Positions 34,923 to 43,089 of a stretch of 64,000 nucleotides of DNA are shown here, one piece after another. Each line of letters opens with the position of its first letter. Positions within the stretch are counted from its first letter, which is position 1. Source of the stretch: Achromobacter spanius (lineage in GTDB: Bacteria; Pseudomonadota; Gammaproteobacteria; Burkholderiales; Burkholderiaceae_B); contig NZ_CP121261.1 of assembly GCF_029637605.1 (NCBI RefSeq), forward strand, positions 2,232,001-2,296,000, given 5' to 3'. Made by a program: the position numbers and the translations under genes. Below the pieces are notes generated by a model, which saw nothing but the letters and a program-made list of their open reading frames with translations, was not told where the DNA came from and ran no database searches.

Positions 34923-34936
34923 TTCATAATTATGAA
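34923..34936 (-). promoter_or_regulatory. Perfect AT-rich palindrome, probable GntR operator
   Basis: TTCATAATTATGAA reads the same on both strands and stands out from the GC-rich surroundings. It is 42-55 bp upstream of the regulator's ATG, a typical position for an autoregulatory operator of the mat operon. Confidence 0.6.
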
Positions 34937-35012
34937 CAGGCCCATGTTAAATCCCGACGCGGAAAAAGGTAAACCCCTGGAAAACCCCTTCCGCCCCCGA
35001 ACCCCATCCTAA

Positions 35013-35043
35013 AAGCGAAAACGCCCCCGGCAGAACGCCGGGG
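35013..35043 (-). terminator. Terminator after the SpeE-like gene
   Basis: On the minus strand CCCCGGC/GCCGGGG with a five-base loop is followed by a broken T-run (GCGTTTTCGCTTTT). It lies 5 bp past the stop of the gene ending at 35049. Confidence 0.8.
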
Positions 35044-35048
35044 ACCGA

Positions 35049-35819
35049 TCAGAAGTGCAGCACGCCGTCCACGGCGTGGCGGGTCAGCGCCCGCGCCCAG
35101 CGGCGCGCCGGCAGCCCGTACTTGGATTCGACCACTTCGGCGCGTTCCAGCAATTCGGCGGGGGTGACCGACAGGCGCGGCCCCGAGAAGGCCAGCACGA
35201 TCTGGTTGCCCGCGTCCACTTCCGGCAGCAACACCACGCGGTCGTCAAACGCCTTGGACAGGTTCTCGATGTTCTTGCCAAAGCTCTCGTGACGGCCGAA
35301 CAGGTTCACCGCCACCACGCCGACCTCGCCCAGCACGCGCCGGCAATCGCGGTAGAACTTCACGCTGTCGCGCACCGGGCCTTCTGCCGCGGCGTCATAC
35401 AGGTCCACCATCAGCACGGGGCAACGTCCGGCGTTGGCGGGGTCGGCCACCCACAGCCCGGCATCCATGTGTTCGACTTGCAGCCGGTTCGATCCGGGCA
35501 GGCGGAAGAACATGTGGCACGCCGCGGTCACGCGAGGGTTCCATTCCACGGCCAGCAGCGGGCTGCGCGTGTGCTTCACGCAAAAGCGCGCCAGCGAACC
35601 CGCGCCCAGGCCCAGCATGCCGATGGCCTCGTCCTTGGGCGGCTCCAGGAACAGCAGCCAGGCCATCATCTGCCCGGTGTATTCCAGCACCAGCTCGGCC
35701 GGGGTCTTGACGCGCATGGCGCCCTGGACCCACTGGGTGTTGAAGTGCAGATAGCGCACGCCGTCCAGTTCGGACAGGGTCGGCTGGTCGAGTTCGGAGG
35801 GGAAGTTCGATTTATTCAT
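35049..35819 (-). CDS. SpeE-like (spermidine-synthase-fold) protein, cytoplasmic
   Basis: The 256-residue protein has a SAM-dependent methyltransferase/aminopropyltransferase fold. The nucleotide-binding loop reads AIGMLGLGAGSLARF, the acidic strand LLAVEWNPRV, and a later strand CPVLMVDLYDA. RYLHFNTQWVQGAMRVKTPAEL and LEYTGQMMAWLLFL resemble the substrate-lid region of SpeE paralogues. The catalytic Asp motif of true spermidine synthases (DSSDP-like) is not conserved as DxxDP, so the reaction is uncertain. I chose ATG 35819, because the frame before it is unsupported. It appears monocistronic. Confidence 0.8.
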   Translation of the reverse strand: MNKSNFPSELDQPTLSELDGVRYLHFNTQWVQGAMRVKTPAELVLEYTGQMMAWLLFLEPPKDEAIGMLGLGAGSLARFCVKHTRSPLLAVEWNPRVTAACHMFFRLPGSNRLQVEHMDAGLWVADPANAGRCPVLMVDLYDAAAEGPVRDSVKFYRDCRRVLGEVGVVAVNLFGRHESFGKNIENLSKAFDDRVVLLPEVDAGNQIVLAFSGPRLSVTPAELLERAEVVESKYGLPARRWARALTRHAVDGVLHF

Positions 35820-35924
35820 GGCGGCGATTGTAGGGCGGACGCCGGGCGGGCGTCTGGCCGTTGCTTGCATGGGCCGCCTGCCCGGTCTGCCTGCACCGGC
35901 TGGCCGCGCCGCCGGTTCGCGCCG

Positions 35925-36977
35925 TCAGGCTGCGGCCCTGTCGGCGCCGGCGCCTTCCCAGATCCGCTCCAGCCATTCGGTGCAAGACGCCTCCGCGTGC
36001 AGGCTCGCCGCCAGCCGCAGCACCCGCTTCAGGTACAGGTGCGCATCGCATTCCCAGGTGATGCCCAGGGCGCCATGCACCTGGATCGCGTTCTGCGCGG
36101 CGCGCCGGCCGCCTTCCACCGCCAGCAGCGGCACGTACAGGCTGTCGCGGTCCGCCGACGGCGCGTCGGCATCGTGCGACGCCGTCGCCGCCATGCCGGC
36201 CAAGCGCGCGTCGTCCAGCGCCATCCAGTCGTCGGCCAGGCGATGCTTGATAGCCTGGTTGGCGCCGATGGCGCGGTCAAACTGGCGGCGCGCGCGTGCA
36301 TACGCCGCCGCCATGTCCAAGGCCGCCGACGCCGCGCCCAACAATTCCGCCGAGCGCAGCAGCGTCATGCGGGTTTTTAAACGCCGCCACACGCGCGCGT
36401 CGACTTGTAATTCGATAGCTTCCTGCACGTCGGGGCGCGCTACCCGCGCCACCGGCATCGTCGGGTCCAGGCCTGTGGTGGCCGACATGCCGGACAAGGG
36501 CGCATGGCGTTCCAGCCGCAAGCTGCCCGGCCCCAGGCAGCGCAGCGCCAAGGCCGGCACGCCTGCCTCCGCGCCCTCGATGAACGCCGAGCCGTCCGGC
36601 CGCATCGCTGCATCCGCGAAATACATCTCGCCTTGCATCATGGCTTGCGCCCACTGCGCCACGGGCCCCGCCGCGCCGGCCTCGCACAAGGTGGGCAGCA
36701 CCACCATGTTCGCCACCAGCGGCAGGCTCAACAAATGCCGCCCCGCCGCTTCCGCCACGACCCAGGCTTCGCGCATACCCAGGCCCAGCCCGTCGTTCCC
36801 GGTCGGCGCCAGCAGCGCGGGCCAGCCTTGCTCGGCAATCTCGCGCCATAGCGTCAGGCGGGCGTCCACCGGACGCGCCGCCGCCGCGCGGGCAACGCTT
36901 GGAGGATGGCGGTCAGCCAGAAAGCGCCCGGCCGCCTCTTGCAACATGCGCTGGTCTTCATTCAAGGAAAAAGTCAT
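35925..36977 (-). CDS. Acyl-CoA dehydrogenase family protein, short partner subunit
   Basis: The 350-residue protein begins MTFSLNEDQRMLQEAAGRFL and keeps the C-terminal ACAD helices (SAELLGAASAALDMAAAYA, RRQFDRAIGANQAIKHRLAD, NAIQVHGALGITWECDAHLYLKR). The N-terminal and middle beta domains are shortened and divergent, and no AGTSEI-type catalytic segment is seen. It follows a full-length ACAD by 18 bp. Such full/short pairs form heteromeric acyl-CoA dehydrogenases in some steroid and side-chain degradation pathways. The substrate is unknown. Confidence 0.85.
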   Translation of the reverse strand: MTFSLNEDQRMLQEAAGRFLADRHPPSVARAAAARPVDARLTLWREIAEQGWPALLAPTGNDGLGLGMREAWVVAEAAGRHLLSLPLVANMVVLPTLCEAGAAGPVAQWAQAMMQGEMYFADAAMRPDGSAFIEGAEAGVPALALRCLGPGSLRLERHAPLSGMSATTGLDPTMPVARVARPDVQEAIELQVDARVWRRLKTRMTLLRSAELLGAASAALDMAAAYARARRQFDRAIGANQAIKHRLADDWMALDDARLAGMAATASHDADAPSADRDSLYVPLLAVEGGRRAAQNAIQVHGALGITWECDAHLYLKRVLRLAASLHAEASCTEWLERIWEGAGADRAAA

Positions 36978-36995
36978 GGTATCCAGTGGCTAGGT

Positions 36996-38225
36996 TCAGG
37001 CCTTCGGCAGGCCCAGCATCTGTTCGGCGATGATGTTGCGCTGGATCTCGGACGTGCCCGCCAGGATGGTCTCAGCGCGCGACCACAAGTAGGCGTGCGT
37101 CAGCTCGGCGGCTTGCGCGTCAGCCTCGTCCGCCAGGCATGCCGCGTCGCCCAGCATCTGCATGGACAGTTCCAGCAGCCGCTGATGTGCTTCGCTCCAG
37201 TGGATTTTGGTGGACGAGCCTTCCGGGCCGGGCGGGTCGCCGCGCATGGCGCCTTCCAGCGCGCGTTGCGACTTCAATGCCAGTACATGGCTGTCGGCCG
37301 CCAGCCGCGCCCACTTGTGGCGTACGACCGCCGACGAGGCCGGCACATGTCCATAGGCATCGGGGCGCAGCGCCAGGCGTCGCACCGCGTCCAGCTCTTG
37401 CCCAAACCGCACAAGGCGTGGAATGAAATACGTGCCGCGTTCAAAGCTGGCGGCGGCCATCGCCACCTTCCAACCCTGGTTCTCCTGCCCCAACAGCAGG
37501 TCTTGCGGCACGAACACATCTTCGAAGAACACTTCGCAGAACTCGGCATCGCCCGTCATCTGGCGGATGGGCTCCACCCGCACGCCGGGGCTGCGCATGT
37601 CCACCAGCAGGAAGCTCAAGCCCTTGTGCTTGGGCGCGGCGGCATCCGTGCGCGCCAGCACGAAGCACCACTGCGCGCGGTCGGCAAACGACGTCCATAT
37701 CTTGTGGCCGTTGACGCGGTAGCCGCCCGCCACGGCTTCGGCGCGCGTGCGCACCGAAGCCAGGTCGGACCCGGCCCCGGGTTCTGAATAGCCCTGGCAC
37801 CAGACCTCGCGGTTGGACAGGATGCCGGGCAGGAAGCGGCGCTTCTGGGCCTCGCTGCCAAAGTGCAGCAGCGTGGGCGCCAGAATGCCGTGGCCGATCA
37901 GGTTCACGCCCAGCGGCGCGCCGCAACGCGCATGCTCTTCATGGAACACGGCCTGGCGCGACAGCGGCAAGCCCTGCCCGCCATAGTCCCGGGGCCAGCC
38001 CAGGCCCGACCAGCCGGCCGCGCACAGCGCGTCTTCCCAGGCGCGCCGAAAGTCCAGGTCGCGCGGGGCCGCGCCGCCCGGCCAGCCGCGCACGAAGCCG
38101 GCGTAGGCGTCGTTCAGCCACGTGCGCAGTTGCTGGCGGAAGGCGGCGTCGTCAGTGGCCGCGATGGTCTGCGCCGCGCCATCCTGCGCCGCGCTGTCTT
38201 GCGTGGCGTGTTCCTGTCGACCCAT
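36996..38225 (-). CDS. Acyl-CoA dehydrogenase, full-length
   Basis: This FAD enzyme of 409 residues oxidises an acyl-CoA to the enoyl-CoA. Landmarks are CQGYSEPGAGSDLASVRTRAE, VNGHKIWTSFADRAQWCFVLART, FFEDVFVPQDLLLG and the C-terminal RAETILAGTSEIQRNIIAEQMLG containing the usual TSEIQ segment. The ATG at 38225 gives an N-terminal tail rich in Gln/Ala. The much longer frame upstream overlaps the binding-protein gene and is not supported. It lies five bases after the binding-protein stop and upstream of the short ACAD partner. Confidence 0.92.
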   Translation of the reverse strand: MGRQEHATQDSAAQDGAAQTIAATDDAAFRQQLRTWLNDAYAGFVRGWPGGAAPRDLDFRRAWEDALCAAGWSGLGWPRDYGGQGLPLSRQAVFHEEHARCGAPLGVNLIGHGILAPTLLHFGSEAQKRRFLPGILSNREVWCQGYSEPGAGSDLASVRTRAEAVAGGYRVNGHKIWTSFADRAQWCFVLARTDAAAPKHKGLSFLLVDMRSPGVRVEPIRQMTGDAEFCEVFFEDVFVPQDLLLGQENQGWKVAMAAASFERGTYFIPRLVRFGQELDAVRRLALRPDAYGHVPASSAVVRHKWARLAADSHVLALKSQRALEGAMRGDPPGPEGSSTKIHWSEAHQRLLELSMQMLGDAACLADEADAQAAELTHAYLWSRAETILAGTSEIQRNIIAEQMLGLPKA

Positions 38226-38230
38226 TCCTG

Positions 38231-39199
38231 CTACTCCAGTCGAATATTGGATTCGCGCGCCACCTTGGCCCAGGTGCTTACGTCTTGCCGGATGAAGGCG
38301 GAGAAGGCCTTGGGATCGCTGCCGATGATGTCCAGCCCCAGGCCCGTGAACTTCGCCTTCACCTCGGGCTGCGCCAGAATCTGCGCCAGGCTCTGGTAGA
38401 GCTTGTCGATCGCGGCTTGCGGCGTGCCCGCCGGCGCCACCAGACCCAACCACGGCATGGCCGAATAGCCCGGCAGCCCGGACGCCGCCACGGTCGGCAG
38501 GTCCGGCACGGAAGCCGAGGGCTTCGTGGTCGTCACTGCCAGCGCGCGCAACTTGCCGTCCTTGACGAACGGGCCCGACGAAGCCCAGGCGTCGAACATC
38601 ACCTGGATGCGTCCGGCCACCAGATCGTTCAACGCGGGCGCGCTGCCCTTGTACGGAATATGCGCCATCTGCACGCCGGCCATGCTGTTGAAGAGTTCGG
38701 CCTCAAGATGCGTGGAGCTGCCAGCGCCCACCGAGCCATAGCTGACCTTGCCGGGGTTGGCTTTCAGATAGGCGATGAGCTCACCCACGTTCTTGGCCGG
38801 AACCGACGGATGCACCTCCAGCACATGCACCACCGAGGCCACCTGGCTGACCGGCGCGAAATCCTTGATGGGGTCGTAGTTGACCTTGGCGTAGATGCTG
38901 GGCGCGATGCCCAGCGACGACGCCGCCATCAGCAGCGTGTAGCCGTCGGGCGCGGCGCGCGACACGTAGTCGGACGCAATCATCGTGCCCCCGCCCGGCT
39001 TGTTTTCCACAATGACGGTCTGGCCCAGCTTGGCCGTCAACTGCTCGGCCAGCAGGCGGCTCATGATGTCCGTCGCGCCACCAGGCGAAAACGGCACCAC
39101 GATACGCACGGGGCGGTTGGGATACGGGTCCTGGGCGTGCGATGGACCTGTCACGCCAATGCAGGCCAGCGCCACGCCGGCCAATAGTCTTTTCATCAT
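38231..39199 (-). CDS. Tripartite tricarboxylate transporter (Bug) substrate-binding protein
   Basis: The 322-residue receptor has a signal peptide MMKRLLAGVALACIGV ending near SHAQ, then YPNRPVRIVVPFSPGGATDIMSRLL, VIVENKPGGGTMIASDYVSRAAPDGYT and GKVSYGSVGAGSSTHLEAELF. No TctAB subunits are adjacent. It lies inside an acyl-CoA catabolic operon between the ADP-forming CoA synthetase and the acyl-CoA dehydrogenases, so it probably binds the acid that the operon degrades. A GGAGGAGAC-like ribosome site precedes the ATG. Confidence 0.93.
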   Translation of the reverse strand: MMKRLLAGVALACIGVTGPSHAQDPYPNRPVRIVVPFSPGGATDIMSRLLAEQLTAKLGQTVIVENKPGGGTMIASDYVSRAAPDGYTLLMAASSLGIAPSIYAKVNYDPIKDFAPVSQVASVVHVLEVHPSVPAKNVGELIAYLKANPGKVSYGSVGAGSSTHLEAELFNSMAGVQMAHIPYKGSAPALNDLVAGRIQVMFDAWASSGPFVKDGKLRALAVTTTKPSASVPDLPTVAASGLPGYSAMPWLGLVAPAGTPQAAIDKLYQSLAQILAQPEVKAKFTGLGLDIIGSDPKAFSAFIRQDVSTWAKVARESNIRLE

Positions 39200-39246
39200 G
39201 CTTGTCTCCTCCTGGGGGATGCGCTTGCGCGGTGTGCGCGGTTGCA

Positions 39247-41331
39247 CTACGGGGTTGCGGGCAGGATCAGCGCGTCCAGTACCGCAACGCCTTGTCCCGC
39301 CTCTTTGATCAGCAAGGGATTGACTTCAATTTCCGCCACGTTCGCCGGCGCGGCCAGCATGGCGTTGCCCACGGCGACGATACTTCGGCAAGCCGCCGCC
39401 AGATCGGCGCGCGGCTTACCCCGGTAGCCGTCCAGCAGCGCAAACGCCTTCAGCTCGCGCAGCATCTGCATGGCCATGTCTTCGTCCACGGGCAGCAGCC
39501 GGTGGCTGGTGTCTTGATAGATCTCCGTCAGCACGCCGCCCAGCCCCACGGTCAGCACGGGACCAAAGACCGGGTCGCGCGTGGCACCCACGATCAACTC
39601 GGCCACGCCGCGTTCCATTTTCTGCACCAGCACGCCGTCGATGCGGGCATCCGGTTGCGCGGCCGCCGCCGAATGCAGGATCTGTTCGCGCGCAGCCATG
39701 ACGGCGTCGTCATCCGCCAGGCCCAGCGCCACGCCGCCCACGTCCGTCTTGTGCGCGATGTCGGCGCTAAGGATCTTCAAGGCCACGGGATAGCCCGCGG
39801 CGCGCGCATCGGCCACGGCTTCGTCGGCACTACGCGCCGGGCGAGCCTGGGCCTGCGGCAGACCGAAGGCGGCCAGGTAGGCGCGTGCATCGGCTTCGTT
39901 GCAGGGCAGCGCCGGCACCGCCGCCGCATCCAGGCGGGGCGCGGGCGCAATGCGATGACTACCGCGCGCTTCGCACCACAGCAGATAAGGCGCCAGCGCG
40001 GACACCGCCTGCCCCAGGTCTTCAAACACGGCCACCTCGGCTTCGCGCAAGGCCGCGCGGCTTTGGGCCAGGCCGGTATCGATGGCGATGAACAGGCGCG
40101 CATGCTGGCGCGACGCCTCGGCCAAGGCATCGGCCATGCGGTCCAGCATGTAGCCGGGTGCATAGACCACCACCGCGTCGATGGCGTCGGTGGTGGCCAG
40201 CGCTTGCAGCACCGTGCGCACGAAGTCGGGGTCGTTGACCACGTTGCCGGTTACGTCCACCGGGTTGCCAACCATGCCGTAATCGGGAATGCCCCCGCGC
40301 AGCACGGACTGCAAGTCTTCGGGCAGATCGGGCAAGTCCAGGCCCGCGCCGATGAACTTGTCGGCCAGGATCGCGCCCAGCGCGCCCGACATCGTCAACA
40401 CCGCCACGCGCTTGCCGGCGCTGCGGTGGCGCAGCGTGGCCAGGCTGGCCAGGTGCGCCATCTGCGCAAAGTCGGTGGCTTCAATCACGTTCAGTTGACG
40501 AAACGCCGCCGCATACACGCGCCGGTCACCCGCCAGCGCCGACGTGTGCGAACGCACGGCCTGCGCGCCCTTGTCGGTGTTGCCGGCCTTCAGCGCAATC
40601 AGCAGCTTGCCCTGGCGTTCCAGTTCGCGGCAGGCCCGCACGAAGCGTTCGCCGTCACGCAGTTGTTCGATATAGCCCAGCACGATTTCCGTGCTCGGAT
40701 CGCCCGCCAGATATTCCAGGTACTGTGAGAAATCCAGGCAGGCTTCATTGCCGGTGTTGATGAAATGCGAGAAAGGCAGGTCAAGCCGGCGCGCGATGGC
40801 GTACACCGCCGCGCACACATTGCCGCTTTGCGTCAGCAGGCTGACCACGCCCGGCCCGGACTGCGCCGGCGCGGTCTTGAACACCGACGCAAACGCCGTG
40901 TGCGCCTGCGTGTTCAAGTTGGCGAAACCCATGCAGTTGGGCCCGGCCACGGCCATGCCGCTTTGCGCCACGAAGGCTTCCAGTTCGTCTTGCAGGCGCG
41001 CGCCCTCACCGCCCGCTTCCGCAAAACCCGCCGCATAGACGATGGCCGCGCGCACGCCCTTGGCGTGGCAGCGGCGCAGCATCGGCGTGACATCGGCCGC
41101 GGCAATCGCCAGCACCGCCAGGTCCACCGGCTCGGGCACGGATTCAATGTCGGGCCAGCAGCGCTTGCCGAACACTTCCTGGTACTTCGGGTTGACCGGA
41201 TAGATGCCGCCCGCGTAGCCAAAGCGCGTCAGCAATTCCAGCGGCATGCCGCCAATGCGGCCCGCGTTGGCGCTGGCGCCGATCATCGCGATGGAGTGCG
41301 GATCCAGCAGGCAATCCAGCGCGGGCCTCAT
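39247..41331 (-). CDS. Acyl-CoA synthetase (NDP-forming type)
   Basis: The 694-residue fusion has a CoA-binding Rossmann domain (MIGASANAGRIGGMPLELL), a succinyl-CoA-ligase-like domain with the phospho-His region VRSHTSALAGDRRVYAAAF, and a C-terminal ATP-grasp domain (GYPVALKILSADIAHKTDVGGV, VLTVGLGGVLTEIYQDTSHRLLP). It should activate an organic acid to its CoA thioester with formation of ADP. Its first bases overlap the stop of the upstream enoyl-CoA hydratase (ATGA). The acid is unknown. A role as a protein acetyltransferase is unlikely, since no GNAT domain is visible. Confidence 0.9.
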   Translation of the reverse strand: MRPALDCLLDPHSIAMIGASANAGRIGGMPLELLTRFGYAGGIYPVNPKYQEVFGKRCWPDIESVPEPVDLAVLAIAAADVTPMLRRCHAKGVRAAIVYAAGFAEAGGEGARLQDELEAFVAQSGMAVAGPNCMGFANLNTQAHTAFASVFKTAPAQSGPGVVSLLTQSGNVCAAVYAIARRLDLPFSHFINTGNEACLDFSQYLEYLAGDPSTEIVLGYIEQLRDGERFVRACRELERQGKLLIALKAGNTDKGAQAVRSHTSALAGDRRVYAAAFRQLNVIEATDFAQMAHLASLATLRHRSAGKRVAVLTMSGALGAILADKFIGAGLDLPDLPEDLQSVLRGGIPDYGMVGNPVDVTGNVVNDPDFVRTVLQALATTDAIDAVVVYAPGYMLDRMADALAEASRQHARLFIAIDTGLAQSRAALREAEVAVFEDLGQAVSALAPYLLWCEARGSHRIAPAPRLDAAAVPALPCNEADARAYLAAFGLPQAQARPARSADEAVADARAAGYPVALKILSADIAHKTDVGGVALGLADDDAVMAAREQILHSAAAAQPDARIDGVLVQKMERGVAELIVGATRDPVFGPVLTVGLGGVLTEIYQDTSHRLLPVDEDMAMQMLRELKAFALLDGYRGKPRADLAAACRSIVAVGNAMLAAPANVAEIEVNPLLIKEAGQGVAVLDALILPATP

Positions 41332-42131
41332 GCCGTTTCGCCCTTCTTGTTGCGCTGAATGGCTTGCGCCAGGCCGCGCTCGCGCACCGCCTGGAATTCT
41401 TCGCTCAGGTGCGACAGTTGATGCGTGTCAAAGTGGGCCGATAGCGCGGTGCGAAAGCCTTGCGCATCGGCGGTGCGGTTCAACGACCGCTTGATCAGCC
41501 GCAGCCCGAACGGCGGCGCCTGCGCGATGCGTCGCGCCAACGCCAACGTGGCGTCGTCCAGCTCGGCCTCGGGCACCACGCGGTTCACCATGCCGATGCG
41601 CAGCGCTTCCTGGGCGTCGACCTTTTCGCCGGTGTAGAGCATTTCCTTGGCTTTGCGCAGGCCCATCACCCAGGGGTGGATCAGCACTTCGGTGGCGGCG
41701 GCGGCAAGCGTGTGGCCGACCGGGTCGGAGAAGTACGCCGTGTCGGCGCACACGACCAGGTCGCACATATTGGCGATCATGAATCCGCCGGCCACGCAGG
41801 CGCCCTGCACCTGGGCCACCGTGGGCTTGGGAAAGTCCCAGATGCGCAGGCAGTAGCCGTAATAGCGGCGCGATTCATATTCCCAGCGCTCTTCCACGGT
41901 GAAGTCCGCGCGCTTGGCCTGCGCTTCTTTCAAGTCGTGGCCCGCCGAGAAATGCGCGCCGCGCCCGGCCAGCACCACCACCCGGACGGCGTCGTCCTGC
42001 TCGGCGCGGGTCAGGGCGTCGTCCAGCTCATCCAGCATCTGCTGGCTTTGGGCGTTGCGCGCGGACTCGCGCGCCAGGCTGATGCGGCAGACCGAGTCGT
42101 GGTGCTCGACGGCCAGGGTGGCGTATTCCAT
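41328..42131 (-). CDS. Enoyl-CoA hydratase/isomerase family protein
   Basis: This 267-residue crotonase-fold enzyme has oxyanion-hole segments RGAHFSAGHDLKEAQAKR and GACVAGGFMIANMCDLVVCAD. The catalytic Glu pair typical of hydratases is not obvious (GGFMI replaces GGxxE), so it could be an isomerase, hydrolase or an unusual hydratase. The ATG at 42131 follows GGAGAC. It is the first gene of the leftward acyl-CoA operon, divergent from an IclR regulator that probably controls it. Confidence 0.86.
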   Translation of the reverse strand: MEYATLAVEHHDSVCRISLARESARNAQSQQMLDELDDALTRAEQDDAVRVVVLAGRGAHFSAGHDLKEAQAKRADFTVEERWEYESRRYYGYCLRIWDFPKPTVAQVQGACVAGGFMIANMCDLVVCADTAYFSDPVGHTLAAAATEVLIHPWVMGLRKAKEMLYTGEKVDAQEALRIGMVNRVVPEAELDDATLALARRIAQAPPFGLRLIKRSLNRTADAQGFRTALSAHFDTHQLSHLSEEFQAVRERGLAQAIQRNKKGETA

Positions 42132-42201
42132 AGTCTCCTCGTCTCTTGCTGAGCCCGGACTCGCGTGGCCCGGGTCGGTGGGATCGCAGCGATAGCACTG
42201 C

Positions 42202-42258
42202 ATCGATTTGATTGAATTAACGCACCTTGAATCCTAGAATACAAAATAATCAATCGAT
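42202..42258. promoter_or_regulatory. Divergent IclR/ECH promoter region with separated inverted repeat
   Basis: ATCGATTTGATT (42202-42213) and AATCAATCGAT (42248-42258) are imperfect inverted copies flanking an AT-rich stretch between the divergent hydratase and IclR genes. IclR-type regulators often bind such sites between themselves and their targets. Confidence 0.5.
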
Positions 42259-42270
42259 TTTTCCCACAAT

Positions 42271-43044
42271 ATGAACAAGATAATGGCTACCGGCGGGACT
42301 CAAAGCATGCGTCGGGCCTTGGGGTTGCTGCGCGTGCTGGCGCAACACCAGGAAGACGGCATCGACCTGCAAGGCGTCATGACGGCTACCGGGCTGGAAC
42401 GCTCGACTGCCCATCGCCTGTTGAGCTGCCTGCTGGAAGAACAATTCGCTGAACGCGACGGCCGCACCCGGCGCTACCGCCTGGGCGTGGATTCCATGCA
42501 ATTGGGCTTTGCCGCGCTGCGCCGCACGCCGCTGCTGGACGCGCTGCGCCCCTTCGCGCAGAAGTTGGCGCGGCTGTCGGGCGACACGGTGTTTCTGGTG
42601 ATCCGCCAGGGCGACTACGCGCTGTGCCTGCTGCGCGAGGCCGGTTCGTTTCCGGTGAAGGTATTCACCATCGATCAGGGCGAGCGCCGACTGCTGGGCG
42701 TGGGTGCGGGCGGCCTGGCGCTGATGGCCAGCCTGGCGGATGAAGAGATTGCGTCACTGTATGCGCGGCACGCGGCCAGCTATGCGCAGATCGGGGTATC
42801 AAGCACGGCCTTGATGAAGGCCGTGAAGCAGACACGCGCGGCGGGGTATTCCGAGATCGTGGACACGATCACGCCGGGCGTTTCGGGGGTGGGGGTGGCG
42901 TTTCCGGTGTCGGAACTGACGTGGGTGGCGTTCAGCTTCGGCGCCATCAGCAGCCGGCTGGATGCGCCGCGCCGCGCCAAGATGGGGGCACTGCTGCACG
43001 CCGAATGCCTGGCCTGGGCACAGGACTATCTGGGTCATGAATGA
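42271..43044 (+). CDS. IclR family transcriptional regulator
   Basis: The 257-residue protein has an N-terminal winged helix (SMRRALGLLRVLAQHQ, MTATGLERSTAHRLLSCLLEE) and a C-terminal effector-binding domain (LARLSGDTVFLVIRQGDYALCLLREAGSFP, RRLLGVGAGGLALMASLADEE). It is divergent from the acyl-CoA operon 41328-35925 and is its probable regulator. The intergenic inverted repeat at 42202-42258 is a likely site. It is convergent with the thiolase gene. Confidence 0.92.
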   Translation: MNKIMATGGTQSMRRALGLLRVLAQHQEDGIDLQGVMTATGLERSTAHRLLSCLLEEQFAERDGRTRRYRLGVDSMQLGFAALRRTPLLDALRPFAQKLARLSGDTVFLVIRQGDYALCLLREAGSFPVKVFTIDQGERRLLGVGAGGLALMASLADEEIASLYARHAASYAQIGVSSTALMKAVKQTRAAGYSEIVDTITPGVSGVGVAFPVSELTWVAFSFGAISSRLDAPRRAKMGALLHAECLAWAQDYLGHE

Positions 43045-43048
43045 TGGA

Positions 43049-43078
43049 CACGCGCCCCGCGTGAAGGCGAGGCGCGTG
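43049..43078. terminator. Hairpin between convergent IclR and thiolase genes
   Basis: CACGCGCC and GGCGCGTG form a perfect 8-bp stem with a 14-base loop in the 45-bp gap. There is no T-run, so it is at best a weak bidirectional terminator. Confidence 0.4.
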
Positions 43079-43089
43079 CAGTCAGCAAC

